Positions 1-12,016 of a stretch of 64,000 nucleotides of DNA are shown here, one piece after another. The translations under genes were made by a program, and so were the position numbers. The notes under the pieces were generated by a model. It had not been told where the DNA came from and ran no database searches. It was given only the letters and a program-made list of their open reading frames with translations. The stretch comes from Eucalyptus grandis (taxonomy: Eukaryota; Streptophyta; Magnoliopsida; Myrtales; Myrtaceae). How positions within the stretch are numbered: the stretch's first letter is position 1; every line of letters begins with the position of its first letter. The stretch spans positions 61,091,278-61,155,277 of the forward strand of contig NC_052616.1 in the NCBI RefSeq assembly GCF_016545825.1, read 5' to 3'.

Positions 1-1636
1 CCCAGGAGAAGAAAACAAGTTGAACGGCTTGGCGGAGCTCGGCGAAGTAGGTGGCCGGCAATCGGCGACACTTGGGGGTCAAGGGAGAGTTGCTGGAGGT
101 TGGGATGGGTGAAAGCTTGGTCGAAACAGGAGAAAACGGGCCAAAATCGCGAACCAGGCAGAACTGGGCGGAACCGGGTGGTTCGGCGACCGGTGGCTTC
201 GCGCCGGATTTTGGGACGTTTGGAGAATCGTTTTGGCGAGTAATTGGGTGCTCCGGTACGGCCTCTAAGTTCTCTTCGTGGTGGTGGGTGAAGCGTAGCC
301 TGATTCTCACGGGAAGATAACTTTTAACTCGGATATTTGACGAAAGGTCAGCTGGAGCAAAACTGTTCCAAGCGATTGGACGGCCGTTGGCTTTTGGCCA
401 GCTGACGGGTCAAACAGCGGCCGATCGGCTAACGGTCAAGTCTCCCGCACGGTCTGGATCTTCTGAAGACAATGGTGGGTGGCACGAATTCTGATTCGTC
501 CGAGAAGCCAACAATAAACTCGAATCTTTGAAGGAAGGTCTACTGGAATAGAAACGGGAAGAGAGGGAGAACGAGGGAGAGAGAGCTCCGTCGAGAGAGA
601 GCCAAAGGAGGGGAGAGAGTGAGTGATGTGAGGACTGTCAAGGCCTCATCAAAGCCATTGAAGGCTTGCTTCAAGTCCCCATGCATAACATCATCCTCTT
701 CTCTCTCTTCTCTAGCCTTTTCTCCCTATAACTAGGGGTAATTTGGTCATTTCCACCTTACACAAATTACACATCTGACCTTGGGCTGAAATTGGTGGAT
801 GGGCCTAAGAAATGGGCTTGGCCATGAATATGAGTGGGCTTGGAAATTGGTTGGGCTTGATTGGGCTCAAAGTTGGACCATGGGCTTGAAAGATGAATAG
901 TGGATTTGGGCCCAATGGGCTCATTTGATTTCCTTAGGCCCACCATGATGGTTGTCCACCTTAGGCCTAAGGCCCACACTGGCTTGGCCCGGCCCACGTC
1001 TTCATGGACTCGCTTCCTCGGTACAAAAATCCCTTTTCCAACTGCTCGGCTTAAGCGGCTCGTCGGTATTTGAGTAGCTTCATCCAAAGTCCGTCCCGAA
1101 CATTCCCGATAATTCGAAGTCCAATCCTAAGTTCTCTTGCCATGTCAATTTCACCAAATGCCATTTCGGTTACAACTCAGACTGACGGGCGGCTCTGAGG
1201 AATCACGCATAACTGACTCGTGCCAAACCACGTTCAAGACATCTCAACGCATGGACATCCTTGACTGCATGAAATTACAGAGGATAGATTCTTATTTCAA
1301 AGTACACGATTACTTAGGATTAACGTAGGGTCGTTCGCGGGTTCGATAACGGTAAACGGAATCACCCATTATTCCATTATGTTATGTCCACATATCGACT
1401 TCTAGTCGTCCTTAGAATCGGCCTGCCTATCTACAGGATCATCCTCACGCAAGTCTCATGGTCAAGTCGTTTTCTCAGGTCGAGTCCTTTAGTTGTACAA
1501 GTTCTATCCTCATTAGCCTTTCCCCTCAAGGTCAGTATCTCAGGAGTGATCAATTCCGAGTGAGATCAACCAACAATGCATTGACAAAATTCACTTTCAC
1601 TCGTCCTTCACTGGGCTTGAATTTCAGGATGTCACA
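1..1636 (-). mobile_element. Ty3/gypsy-type LTR, partial (runs off the left edge)
   Basis: Read on the minus strand, this begins at 1636 with TGTGACATCC, the usual first bases of many plant Ty3/gypsy LTRs. Immediately before it on that strand is a purine-rich tract (AGAAGATGGGTAT, 1637-1649) that looks like a polypurine tract. This makes it the 3' LTR of a minus-strand element. The interior is typical LTR-like DNA with GC-rich, GA-rich (540-620) and TGGGCC-rich (780-1000) parts and no credible long ORF. The LTR terminus is outside the window. No internal gag-pol was recognised to the right, so a solo or truncated LTR is possible. Confidence 0.55.
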
Positions 1637-1649
1637 ATACCCATCTTCT

Positions 1650-2399
1650 ACCAAGTCATGATGGGTGATTTTCCTTCTCTGAAACATCGCTCTTTCATTT
1701 TGTCCCACCGTAAGAAAGCCCTACCCTTCAATTTCTAGGATATTTTTGTAATCAAATTTTTTAATATAGTTTCCAAGCCAACCAATAACTTCCCATGCAG
1801 TAATATATCCATCAAAACTAAGAACCTGTACCTAAGTGAAATTCATCAAATTTTATCGCAGCCTTTGCAATTCCCAAGACGATCTGACGGCAACAATCAC
1901 CAGCTTCGTTCTCTATATCGCAACTCCCACATATTTCACACATCTCATAGCCGTCACAATATATCTCACACCCCAACTCTAACAAAAATAGGAATGATGT
2001 GGTTGTATTCTTACCTGAAGGATGCAGCCTAAAACAAAACCAACTTGCTAACAAAATATATACACATTTATATATTTGATAAAACAGGGAGTTGGCTACA
2101 GGACTAGAGTTTCTCAATCTATCAAAGACGATATATGTATACATATGTACATATGTATATGTATATGTATATGTATATACATATGTATACACACATCTCC
2201 AAACTCAATTAAACCCAATGCATATCATTAGACATACATAATTCATACCCAATGGTATCCAAAATCCAACTACCAAAATTCTCATTGACATTGCTCTCAT
2301 TCTACTAGCTATTAGTTGAAAAACCTGAAAACATAGAAATGAATGGGTAAGCAACTTGTTATGACCGTCCCAAAACGATCATGGGAAGATGTGTTTCTA
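1650..2399. other. Intergenic stretch, no gene recognised
   Basis: AT-rich DNA with a short TATG/TATA-rich microsatellite at about 2138-2190. The ORFs in it have no recognisable protein features and none was called as a gene. Confidence 0.5.
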
Positions 2400-2879
2400 G
2401 GGATGCGCATGATAAAACTTCTAGAACAGAAATTAATTTCTGACCATAAATATCTTAATGTCTATTCCCTAGACGAATTTTTGAGCAAAGAAATGCATTT
2501 GATGATAACTCAAAATTTTTGTTTTTGGATTATAAATTCATTTCATAATGAAAGAAATTTTTTATTTCTAGGAGGGTGGCGGCGGGCATCCAGCATTCGG
2601 TGACCAACAACGAGCGGTAGGTGGCGGGTGTCTAACAATCGGTGGCAGGCATCTAGCATCCCACGAGCGACAGGTGGGCGGCGGGCGATGACAATAGTGA
2701 ACAGAAGAGTTTTCATTTCTCATTTTTGTTCCAAAAATTAAAAAGTTAAAAATTTTAACTTAGGATTTTTTGTTCCAAATCTATTTCAAAATTGCGCTAT
2801 CAAATGGATTTCTGTTTCAAAACTGTTATAAGGAACAAAAAAAAAAATAGAGAAACATAAATTTTGTCATGCGTGCCCT
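2400..2879. mobile_element. Small non-autonomous TIR element with GC-rich core
   Basis: The left end (GGGATGCGCATGATAAAA) and the reverse complement of the right end (AGGGCACGCATGACAAAA) are imperfect terminal inverted repeats. The core at 2571-2700 is GC-rich (GGTGGCGGGC-like words) inside AT-rich arms. No transposase is present and no clear target-site duplication was found, so the family is unassigned. Confidence 0.45.
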
Positions 2880-2887
2880 AAGTAAAC

Positions 2888-3190
2888 TCGAGTTGGGGAC
2901 CAACCATCCTCAACCAGCGCGGATTCTCCCAAACCCCTGCCTCACGCAATTGGGATATTACAATTGATATTGATCTATCTATGAAGTCCAACCTAAATGG
3001 GAGTTGTCACTAACATATTATGGTTGGCTAAGAGCCAAATGAGGCATAGGAAGATATCGCACTTCCTACGCAACCTGGAATCTAGGCATGAGGACACCTA
3101 TTTAGGTTGGACTTCATGGATAGATCAATTTCAATCATAATAACAATAAGGTGGGAATTTAGGAGAATGTGCACAGTCCCCAACTCGGCA
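2888..3190. repeat. Inverted repeat of about 100 bp per arm
   Basis: The left arm (about 2888-2998) and right arm (about 3098-3190) are imperfect reverse complements. Both carry the block GATCTATC.ATGAAGTCC next to AACCTAAAT, and both end in GAGTTGGGGAC or its complement. The spacer is about 100 bp. It could be a foldback relic of a larger retrotransposon untranslated region. Confidence 0.5.
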
Positions 3191-3265
3191 TTACTTGTAA
3201 ACTTATCTTCCTCGAATTGCTGGGAGGATCGTGATAGCTTGGCGACTCCAAGGTGCTTCTTTGTG

Positions 3266-3267
<2 letters not shown>

Positions 3268-3327
<60 letters not shown>
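3268..3327. repeat. (TA)n microsatellite
   Basis: An uninterrupted TA dinucleotide run of about 60 bp. Confidence 0.95.
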
Positions 3328-3331
<4 letters not shown>

Positions 3332-3709
3332 CTACATTTGACTTTTATTTGTTTTAAGGGAATAAGGTATTTGCTAGCGGCATGATCACTTACTAACCCT
3401 ATAAATAATAGGAAGGAAAGTGTTAGTGCATTAATCCTGGGGATTGAAAAGTTGAAAACGACAAGACATTACCCTTTATTTGAATTTGCCTTCTTGGGAG
3501 TTTGACATTTCCCAACAACTAGCTCACGATGAATAAATTGGAATCTATACAACGTCACTCCCCATCAATATCACGATTTAGTAACAAAACGTCCGAATGA
3601 ACCTATCGAGAACACGTGACCCATGTTAGAGAGTTTTAGTGGGTAAATTGGAACAGATACCATGTTACCCTTCATTTGAATTTCGCCTCATGTCTATGTA
3701 CACTCGTAG

Positions 3710-4060
3710 CCCTAAAGCTTGGAAGTGCCAAAGGTATTTCACATAGGATCTAGAGTGCCTACTACGATCCATCTAGAAATTAAAATGCCTTTGGTGACTC
3801 ATCTAGGACTTCATGCCTGAAGCTCCACGCTTAGGATTTAAGATGCCTATAATTCCATTCTCACGACTTAAGATGCCTGTGGTTTCACACGGGACTTGAA
3901 ATGCCTAAGTTTCTAAACGTAGGGCATGAGACGCCTAAGTTACTAACCTAGGTCTTTAGATGCCCAGGATTTCCACACCCAAGACTTAAAATGCCTAAGG
4001 TTACTCATCTAGGACTTTGGAGCCTATGGTTCCACACTTAGGACATAAGAACGAAGGCAA
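3710..4060. repeat. Degenerate tandem repeat (unit roughly 35-50 bp)
   Basis: A phrase resembling GACTTAAAATGCCTAAGGTT followed by a TCCACAC/CTAGG-type segment recurs about eight times with substitutions and length changes. There is no ORF. It resembles a decayed minisatellite and may lie in the untranslated part of an old LTR element. Confidence 0.5.
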
Positions 4061-5930
4061 TGGCTTACAGATTTTTATGGAGGGAAGAAAAGTCTGCAAA
4101 CTCTTGCCATTCGAAAGAAACAAGTAAGGTTCCTAAAACTACATCATGGACGAGAGTTGTTGCCCGCTGGGCAACTTGCCCCGTTTTATCACCTGCAACA
4201 AAGGAAATAGGACATCTTATTTCCACATTCTAAATGGATTCCATTTGGAATGACACGCACCAATTTGTGCCGAAGTGGATGATTCAGCCTTATCGTGATT
4301 CCTTGGTAAGAGGTGCTGTCACTATGGTCAAACACACTCCTTTATCTGCAAAATGAGAGATGGAACAAGTCATTTCCATTCTTGGTTGAACTAATTTAGG
4401 AATGACACACCCCTATATGTTAAATCAAATGATTAGGTCTCATCAAGGCTCATTGGCAACCTCAGAATCTCTTATAATATGGTGAGTTCACATCATGGTC
4501 TCCGCAAGTGATGGCGGGTTGTAGCCTCAAAGCCTCGCCTTCCACAAGTGATTGCAACCTATAGCCTTGGAGTACTCTTTGCACGGTGAGAGACCAAAAG
4601 CTTGTGATGTCTTCTGTTTTCCATTACGTGTGCAAATGCAGCCTTGAAATTTTATTTGCACGGTGAGCTTTTGCAGCCCAAAGTATGCCATCATCTAGCA
4701 AGCTTTTGTAGCCCAAGGTTGAATTTAAAAAACGAAAAAAAAAAAAAAACTTAATAGAGAGAGAAGAGGAGAGGGGCCAATTTTCCTGCCACCGTCTAGC
4801 GAGCTTCCATCACTGCATTTGCATTTGAATTTCACTGCATAACCCATTAGCAAAATTCAAGTGTCTTTCATTTTTGAAAGGAACTTCTGCAAGCTCCCCC
4901 AAAGAGGAGTAGCTGTTGACACTTGAATTTCACCTATGAGTCCAACATACATATCTTGAAAAAAAAAAAAAAAAACAGTCCCCCATAGTCTAGCATTATC
5001 ATTCTCTACCGCATTTCTCCACGTGTAGAAATCAGGGACATTTTTTGATAGCATGTCTACATCGAGCATCGACCTAGATGAGACTACAAATTTTTGTGAA
5101 CTGGCCCGTTATGCGATCCAACCCGGAACTTTTTGCTGAGAACTAAGACAGTAATTTTATAAAGGTAATGGACACGACCCCAACATCGATGCAAAGCCCA
5201 AGCCCAAGCCCATTCCGTCACTCAAGGCAGTGTAGCTCTACTCACAAATGATTGTCTGTGCTTGCAAATGGCGGTCACGCTTGAGAATGAAGGCATGAGG
5301 TTATCTTCATCAAAGGTCCATGTTCCGCTGATTATAGAAATTGCTTGCTCATGTGGATCAGCCGTGCTACCAGTGGCTTGAAGACCCTTCACCCGAAGGA
5401 ATATATGCTTGTCCACTCATTTCTCTTCTTAAGATCAAAACCAAGACTCTGAGGATTAAGGAAAACCCCCAAGACAATAGAGCCAAACCATTCTGCTCCA
5501 ATGCCTTCCACTGCCACCTGAAGTCATTGACTGTGACAGATCAAATAAGTCAAACTCACATATGGACCATTAGATCATAAAGGTGGACCATGCAGAAGGG
5601 AAAGAACCGGCAGAAACTCCAAGAGACCGACGGCCGAGCTTCAAGGAACCAAGAGGTAAATGCAAATTTTACCCCATGTAGATTTAACAAGAAGGATGGG
5701 AAAGAACCGGCTAACACGTAAGAGACCAAAAGGTGGATGATCTTCAGTTGAGTTGATTAGGCAAATGTCAGAGTTTGAGGTTTCGATTCAGTAGTCAAAG
5801 GAGGGAGGTTCGGTTCAGTATTCAAAGGCCACTCTCCATGGATAAAAAGGGGGCAGCCTCATCCTAGAAAAGAGAGACCAAGTCCTCCCGTTCGTGAGAG
5901 CTCAGAAGAAAGAAAAGAGAAAGGGAGAAA
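4061..5930. other. Degraded repeat-derived DNA, no gene recognised
   Basis: Contains short repeated phrases (for example GCACGGTGAG and GCAAGTGATGGC/GCAAGTGATTGC around 4500-4670) and an A-rich tract at 4735-4750. The position just upstream of a gypsy gag remnant suggests leader or LTR sequence of the same decayed element, but no LTR boundary could be fixed. Confidence 0.3.
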
Positions 5931-6249
5931 AGCGCAAGTTTTGTGTGCTGTGCGCGCACATGGACAGTTCACAAGTTCTCGAATGTGTGTTCGTGTGCAC
6001 TGAAAGTGCTATCATGTATCGAGTGCCAAGTTAGTACACTAATACGCAGTCGACAGTTGAATAGCCATCCAGATTCGCTCATTGAAGGAATGATCAGTGA
6101 TCAAGATGAGCTTGGCAAACTATGTAAGACATCTAGAAGAGATTTTAGTTCAGTTATTGTGGAATAATCGATCAAAAAGTGGGGTAAAACACGGAGTAGT
6201 TTCAACTTTCCTTGTGCGCACAAGCATTAGAAAAGTACTTTGGTAGTAA

Positions 6250-6835
6250 TTATGACCAAAGAAGATCTCCAATTCGAACTCGCTTAAGAGCACATATGAA
6301 GAACTAAGATTCAAACATTCAATTGACGAATGTGGAGAACCAGCTGGCTCAAATTACAACAATGCTGGCGGAAATTTCCGAGCAAATCAAGACTTTCGCT
6401 GTCCTACCTACTGCTGGGGATCCAAAACCCCCTACATTTATGCCCGTTCTGTCTGCATTCTTGAGTCGTCAACTATTGACCTTATTGGAAAGGAAGTAGC
6501 TGGAGAAGTCCCTTCGGTCACACCTCTCATAGTGGACCTTGATCCTTCTCTGAAGGAAGAACTTGTCTTCCTTTTAGAAGAAAAGAGTGCTACACGCCTT
6601 GCCAAAATGGAAGAGCGGTTGTGTTTGTTGTAAGGGCATGAGATGTAAGGGCTCAACAACTTGTCTCCCTATTCAAGAGTGAAAAAATTCCCTAAACCTT
6701 CAAGGTGCCATAGTTCAACAAGAAGTATGACGGTACTAGGTGTCCCAAAATACACCTCAAGTGCTATCTAATGAAGATGACCCATAAAGCAATGTTCTTC
6801 ATCGCCGCCAATATTCCTAGAAGGGTGCATACCTT
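6250..6835 (+). pseudogene. Ty3/gypsy gag remnant
   Basis: Conceptual translation of 6685-6805 resembles the start of the plant gypsy capsid domain, including the phrase KYDGTRCPKIHLK. Two in-frame stops (TAA and TAG) interrupt it within about 15 codons. The region before it (6250-6600) has an acidic/Gln-rich character expected of a gag N-terminus and also contains stops and frame breaks. The element is dead. Its zinc knuckle and pol are not seen downstream because other repeats follow. Confidence 0.6.
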
Positions 6836-7466
6836 CGTGGGGAAAAAAAACATAAGTTCCTTATTCTATGATAGTGTCATGGAAGGTCCATCTATTTGAA
6901 GAAAAATTGTTTTCAAAAGATCATTTTCCAACTTTTTGGTGTTTGGATTATGGAAAACTAGTCTATCTATAGAAAATGTTTTTCCTGGATCTGAAAACAA
7001 CGAGCTTCAATTGGGAGTGAATGACTTTTTCTTTTGACAAGAAGGAAATCATTTTCTCTGAACCATCAAATAAATGAAAACTAAATGTATATGTTTTTTT
7101 TATCATGAAGTTTCAATGAAACAAACGGACCTCCTTCTTGCCAGAATGGGAAGTTGTTTTCCCACAATCTAAGTTTGTTATTCCATAGATCCATTGGTTT
7201 TCCGTCATCCAAACCTCGAAAAATCTGATAACAATTATGAGGGAACGAATTTCATTTAAACAAATGAACCTTTATTGTCTACTGATAGAATAAACCGAGT
7301 AAAAATTCATACCAATAATGTGATGCACTATGCTTTTTATACAATTATTGTTCACTGTACCAATATCATAGGATAGGGCTTAAGAGTAATCAGTGTAGCC
7401 AATATGGAGCTTAATTCCAATATGTCGCGGACTCTTAAATACTCTGTACGGAAGAGAGTGGGATTT

Positions 7467-7592
7467 ACACAACCAGCAAGCATAATCTCAATCCAGCAAA
7501 TAAACAGCCAGCTGAGCAAATTAAGACTACAACACCAATCAGCCGAGCAAGACAATACACAACCAGCAAGCATAATCTCAATCCAGCAAATA
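7467..7592. repeat. 36-bp direct repeat, 90-bp period
   Basis: A perfect 36-bp copy at 7467-7502 recurs at 7557-7592. The repeat contains ACCAGCAAGCATAATCTC. The intervening 54 bp repeats related CAGC/GAGCAA words. It is probably a local slippage duplication. Confidence 0.85.
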
Positions 7593-7639
7593 TAATTCAT
7601 TAGACGCCGAAATGAATTCATGGCCCCTTGGAGTATACG

Positions 7640-8260
7640 TTACTTGTGGTGTAAGTCGACATGCTTTGCTCATCTAGATAATTGATTAAATGAATCTATA
7701 ATTGATTAAAATTTCTAAGGAAACTAAGGCTAAATTTGTGGATCATTTCAAAGAATGGGATAGTAAAAGTCATCATGTTCTCATATGATTTCAAAACACT
7801 TCAATCCCATCTATCTGAATCTAGTTTTGTCTAATACGGCAAAGGAAGCTTGGGATCTTATTGTCGGTCATTATTCCAATTCAAATATTACCCACAAATA
7901 TCAGCTATTAGGGAACTTATATCACATGCATCAGTCCATTAGTGATGCTCACTAATTTTCTAAAAATCATGATGGTATGCATGTCATGCAATTTTTGATG
8001 AGTTTGAACCCATGAGGGCCTCCCTTCGCATAGGGATATATTTCCTCGTATTGAGATAGTTGTATCGGAATTATTGAGTGAGGAGACTTGAATGGCTACC
8101 TTGAAAGAACCACGTGCTATTGTGTCCATCTCCACACCAACAAATGCGATACTTGCTACTTCAAGTTCTTCCTCCTTGCGCAACCCATTTTGCAAACACT
8201 AGTGTCGGCATGGTTATCTTGCATCTAATTGTTATTAGCTACAACCTATGCAACCCGTAG
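7640..8260 (+). pseudogene. Ty1/copia gag remnant
   Basis: In-frame pieces spell a copia gag (UBN2-type) protein. They include a segment like AKEAWDLIVGHYSN, then a YQLL.NLYHMHQS helix, a MQFLMSLNP phrase, and a residual zinc-knuckle-like KHCRHGYL segment near 8200. Several frameshifts and stops separate the pieces, so it cannot make a full product. No protease, integrase or reverse transcriptase follows. Confidence 0.6.
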
Positions 8261-8609
8261 GATCGGTCAATCAACCTCACAATAGAGGTCCTCCTACCCT
8301 TTCTTGATTGCATGCCTATATGATCACCCTTCACAAGTTTGTGGATTAAGATTTATTGATAAAGACTACGTACAAAACATTGTTGAAATAAAGAGAAAAT
8401 ATACCGAAAAACATTAGATTAATCTAGTATAATCAAGTTCCAGAATCCAATGAATCTCTGGTCCATCCACATTTTACTTTAGTGTCTAATCAACCATAAC
8501 CAATTAATGGCAGCTCCAAAAAATAAAATAAACTATCAAGTTACAATTGATAAGGCTTGGAAGAGCCTATGCTAAGCATCACGCTTAGTAATTTATTAGT
8601 TTTCTCTTG

Positions 8610-9989
8610 GGAAAAGTATATCGTAAGTGCCAAAACTTGACACGGGTAGACATTTAAGTGCCACTTAAAAAAAAAAATCAGGACACTTAAGTGACAACGT
8701 TGGCAAGGGTAAATAGAAATCCGACATGGCTTATTTTAATAATTTAAAGTGGTCTAAGTGGCTCATCAGAATGCTTACTCAGCAATGAACGTGCAAAACG
8801 ACATCGTTTTGTCCATAAATTATTAATTTAATATTAATTAAAAATAACTAAAAAGGGGGGAACAGCAAGTTCGGCAAGGGCCGTGGAGGCCTTCGCCGAA
8901 CCTACTATCCCCCCTTTCTAATAATTTGGTTTATTAATTTCTTTATAATTATTATTTATATTAAAAATTAATTTTGGGGGTTTATATCGCCACATGGAAT
9001 TTTTTTAAAAAAGAAATTGCCATGTCAGTAGAAAAAGTCGCCAGAAAATGTCACGTTAGCCATTTGGCCGGAATTTCTCGTCATTGGCACTTAAGGCTCC
9101 GTTTGTTTCGCAAAAAATAATTTCCGGGGAAAACGTTTTCCAGGTTTTACAGCGTTCGTTTCACGGAAAATAAATTCCTTGGGGAAAATGTTTTCCATGA
9201 AAGGAAAAAAAAGCCTTTTAAATTAGAAGAAAATGCTTTCCACTTTTGAAAAGTGGAAAACATTTTTCTCACTTGATCTTTCTTATCTCACACCTTTACA
9301 AATCCTCACTTCCTCCTCCCCTTTCTTCTTCTTCTTTTCTTTTTTAATTCAAATTATTTTTAATTTCCTTTTTCTTTTTTAATTCGAATTATTTTTAATT
9401 TCATTTTTCTTTTCTATTTCTTTTCTTTTTATTTTCTTTGTTTCCCATCTTCTTCTTTCTTGGCTAGTCGTTGGCCATCGCTAGGCGAACCTCAAGCTCG
9501 TCAATCTCAAGCTTGCGCTCGTCGATTTGGTGAGCCTTGTGCTCATTGGCGAGCTCGAGGCTCACCGGTGGATCACGGAGCCATCACCGTGGCCGGCGAC
9601 CGACCAAGAAAGAAGAAGATGGAAAACAAAGAAAAAGAAAGAAAAAAAATGAAAAAATTAATAATAGATTTAAAAATTAAAAATTAATTTTTTTAAAATG
9701 TGAAAATTCATTTTAAAAAAATATAATAATGAAAAAGAGTATATGGAGGAAAATATTTTCCTTACTTGAACAACAAAAATATTTTGCATTTCATTATCGG
9801 GTTTCATCCGAACACCGGTAAATAATTATATTTTCCCAGAAAATGACTTTTGAAAAATATTTTCCAGAAATGCCACATTTTTGCAAAACAAATAGAGTCT
9901 AAATATCCCAATTTTTTTTCTGATTTTGACACTTATGTATACTTTTTGAAACTTTTGGTATTTGCGGTGTCCTTACCCCATTTTCCCTT
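8610..9989. mobile_element. TIR element (outer), interrupted by a second element
   Basis: The left end GGGAAAAGTATA...AAGTGCCAAAACTT and the reverse complement of the right end (GGGAAAATGGGG...ATACCAAAAGTTTC) are imperfect inverted repeats. Sub-terminal CACTTAAGTG-type repeats occur at the left and near 9090. A GC-rich patch lies at 8860-8900. A younger element (9095-9899) sits inside. No coding capacity and no convincing target duplication. Confidence 0.4.
9095..9899. mobile_element. Inner TIR element with GC-rich core, nested in the outer one
   Basis: The left end GGCTCCGTTTGTTTCGCAAA matches the reverse complement of the right end (GACTCTATTTGTTTTGCAAA). Sub-terminal TTTTCC/GGAAAA words recur in both arms. 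The core at 9460-9610 is GC-rich (GGCGAGC/CTCGCC words), flanked on the left by a pyrimidine tract and on the right by a purine tract. TAA abuts both ends, a possible 3-bp target duplication of PIF/Harbinger type, but this is weak. Confidence 0.5.
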
Positions 9990-10283
9990 AGTAGTGAATG
10001 TTGCGGATGAGCATATGTGTGTGTATATATATGTACATATATTATGTGATACGTGGTTAATTGTTATATACTTAGTATATTCATTTATGTTACTTCTTAT
10101 TTGCAACCATTTAATTTTAACACATATTTACATAGAAGGTCAAAATAAAATTTGGTTTTAACTGGGTTATATTTCATGGAAATATTGCTAATTCTAACCC
10201 GTGCATTTCACGGGTCAATGTGGTTATAAGTAATAGGTATATGGAGTATTCAAGGAGGCCCTCTATAAGCAGTTGACATGTCA

Positions 10284-11004
10284 GGGCCCGTTTGGTTCGA
10301 CTTTGGGGAAATGCCATTGAGAGAATGTATATACCTTTGAGGTAAAGGGGCTTTTGGAAATGTTAGACCGTTTGGTAAATTATAGCATTGAAATGCAACT
10401 TTGCATAAACACTGTTTGGCAAAATTCACATTTATAATTAGTTTTTGTTATTTTGTTATTTTTTTTAAAGTCTAAAATCAAATTTTGGCGGCCGACCACC
10501 GCCGACTAACCGCCGGCCACCGCCGGACGGCCAGATCTGGCCTCGCCTGATCGCCTAGCTCGCGTGAGACTAGGCGATGCCGCCCGAGGTCGTGCGGACC
10601 TTAGCCGGCGTCGCCTAGCTCGCGCGCACCAAGCGACGCCGCCTGAGGTCACCCGACCTCAAACCACCTTGCCCGAGGTTGTACGACCACAGGTGAGGCT
10701 TCCTGGCCGGTAGATCTGGCTCCCCGGCGACCAGATCTGGCTGCTCGCGGCTGAGTGCCACCCATCGCAAGAAGAAGACGAACGGCGAAAAAGAAGGCAA
10801 ACGGCGGAGGAAACGATGAACAGTAACTCGGTGAACAGTGAAATCGCATCTCCGAAATGCCCAATGCTCAAAGCTAGTCCTCCCTGGAATTCAGCTTTCG
10901 ACATTTAAAATGCCCGCATTTCACAAATGGGCATTCAAAAGCCCTTGCCAACACCCAAAATTTCCCCAAAGGGGCTTTGGAGGAATGCCCAACCAAACAC
11001 CCCC
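10284..11004. mobile_element. TIR element with GC-rich core
   Basis: The left end GGGCCCGTTTGGTTCGACTT pairs with the reverse complement of the right end (GGGGGTGTTTGGTTGGGCAT). Words such as TTTGGGGAAAT and its complement recur near both ends. The core at 10488-10760 is strongly GC-rich (CGCCTAGCTCGCG and CCGCCGG words) with a purine tract (GAAGAAGACG) on its right. ORFs across the core overlap in several frames and look compositional, not coding. Confidence 0.5.
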
Positions 11005-11339
11005 TTATTCTAAGTTGGATGATGCTTACATGATTTGAACACATGATCAATGGATTCACACTAAATACTAGACCACTCAACGTAGGTCTTAGACGTTGGA
11101 ATGCTAGATTTGGGAGTTACCAAACAACGATTATAGCTCAACTCGATCTTTTTACCAAGAAGGCTATTTCGAATTGGTTCGTAGCTGTAGCATTTCATGG
11201 GGCTGGGGACTTGGAACGATGTTTGGTCATCCTTGTGAAATTATTGTCAATTGAAAATGACTTTAATCGGTATATTCATGAAAAAGTTAATAGATATTCA
11301 AGGTTGATATGATTATAAGAAATTTTGAGTCGCCTAATT

Positions 11340-11640
11340 GAAGTATGAAACCGCGGCCCAAACGTCAGTGCACTTGTCCTTTACCACCTTTTAGTTGATA
11401 GCAGGTCTTCGGACTGATTTGACCCACCCACAAATTAGGTGAATTCTCTGTTTACAGAAGGAACGAAGACCTTATTTGTATTATTAAAAGAGGACCCAGG
11501 CCTTCGCGAACGACTTTTCCCATTCAATCCGTTGGTAAGGACAATTCTAGTCGGCTTTTTGAGCAGAATTCTTAAGACTTGTTGACCTTTTACATGACCA
11601 TGTCTCTCCCCCTCCCTCTCATCGAATGAATATGTAAAAA
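11340..11640 (-). other. Orphan copy of the HMA upstream-flank repeat
   Basis: Shares phrases with the far-upstream flanks of HMA genes B and E (compare 25310-25480 and 40700-40870): AAAAGAGGAC, AGACCTT, a GGCTTTTTGAGC/GGCTAGAATTCTT-like block, and GACCTTTTA.ATGAC. Here no HMA gene lies at the expected place to its left, so it may mark a lost gene copy. Confidence 0.4.
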
Positions 11641-12016
11641 GTTTAGTAGCAAATATATTAATAAAACTAGAAAAAGGAAGATAAAAAACGAAGTATTTAC
11701 TTTGATTGATTCGCTTCCAGGATCATATGTAGACTATTCGATCTATTTACCAACAAAAATTAGGAATAAGACACATAGGCATATAAAAAAAAAGACTGTA
11801 TATGTAAAATCTCACTAAATATATTAACATATTTGATATTGTTATTCATGTCGAATCATAATTGTAAAAAGAGCCAAGAAAAGTAATACAAAAAAATTTC
11901 AGCAGCCTCCTAATGAAACTTGACAATCTCTCTCTCTCTCAAAATAGGAAAAGAACAGAAAAGAAAAATCTGAGTCATGTCATTTTCTTCATGTGAGTAT
12001 TTTCTTTTCACGGGTG

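Noticed and set aside
767..1087. Minus-strand ORF of 106 codons
   Set aside because: It lies inside the gypsy LTR in a TGGGCC-rich stretch typical of plant LTRs, with no protein similarity I recognise.
3107..3328. 73-codon ORF ending in Ile-Tyr repeats
   Set aside because: The C-terminal half is the (TA)n microsatellite and the rest lies in an inverted repeat.
7467..7592. Short direct repeats as a CRISPR array
   Set aside because: Only two copies, in plant nuclear DNA, with no regular spacers or cas genes.
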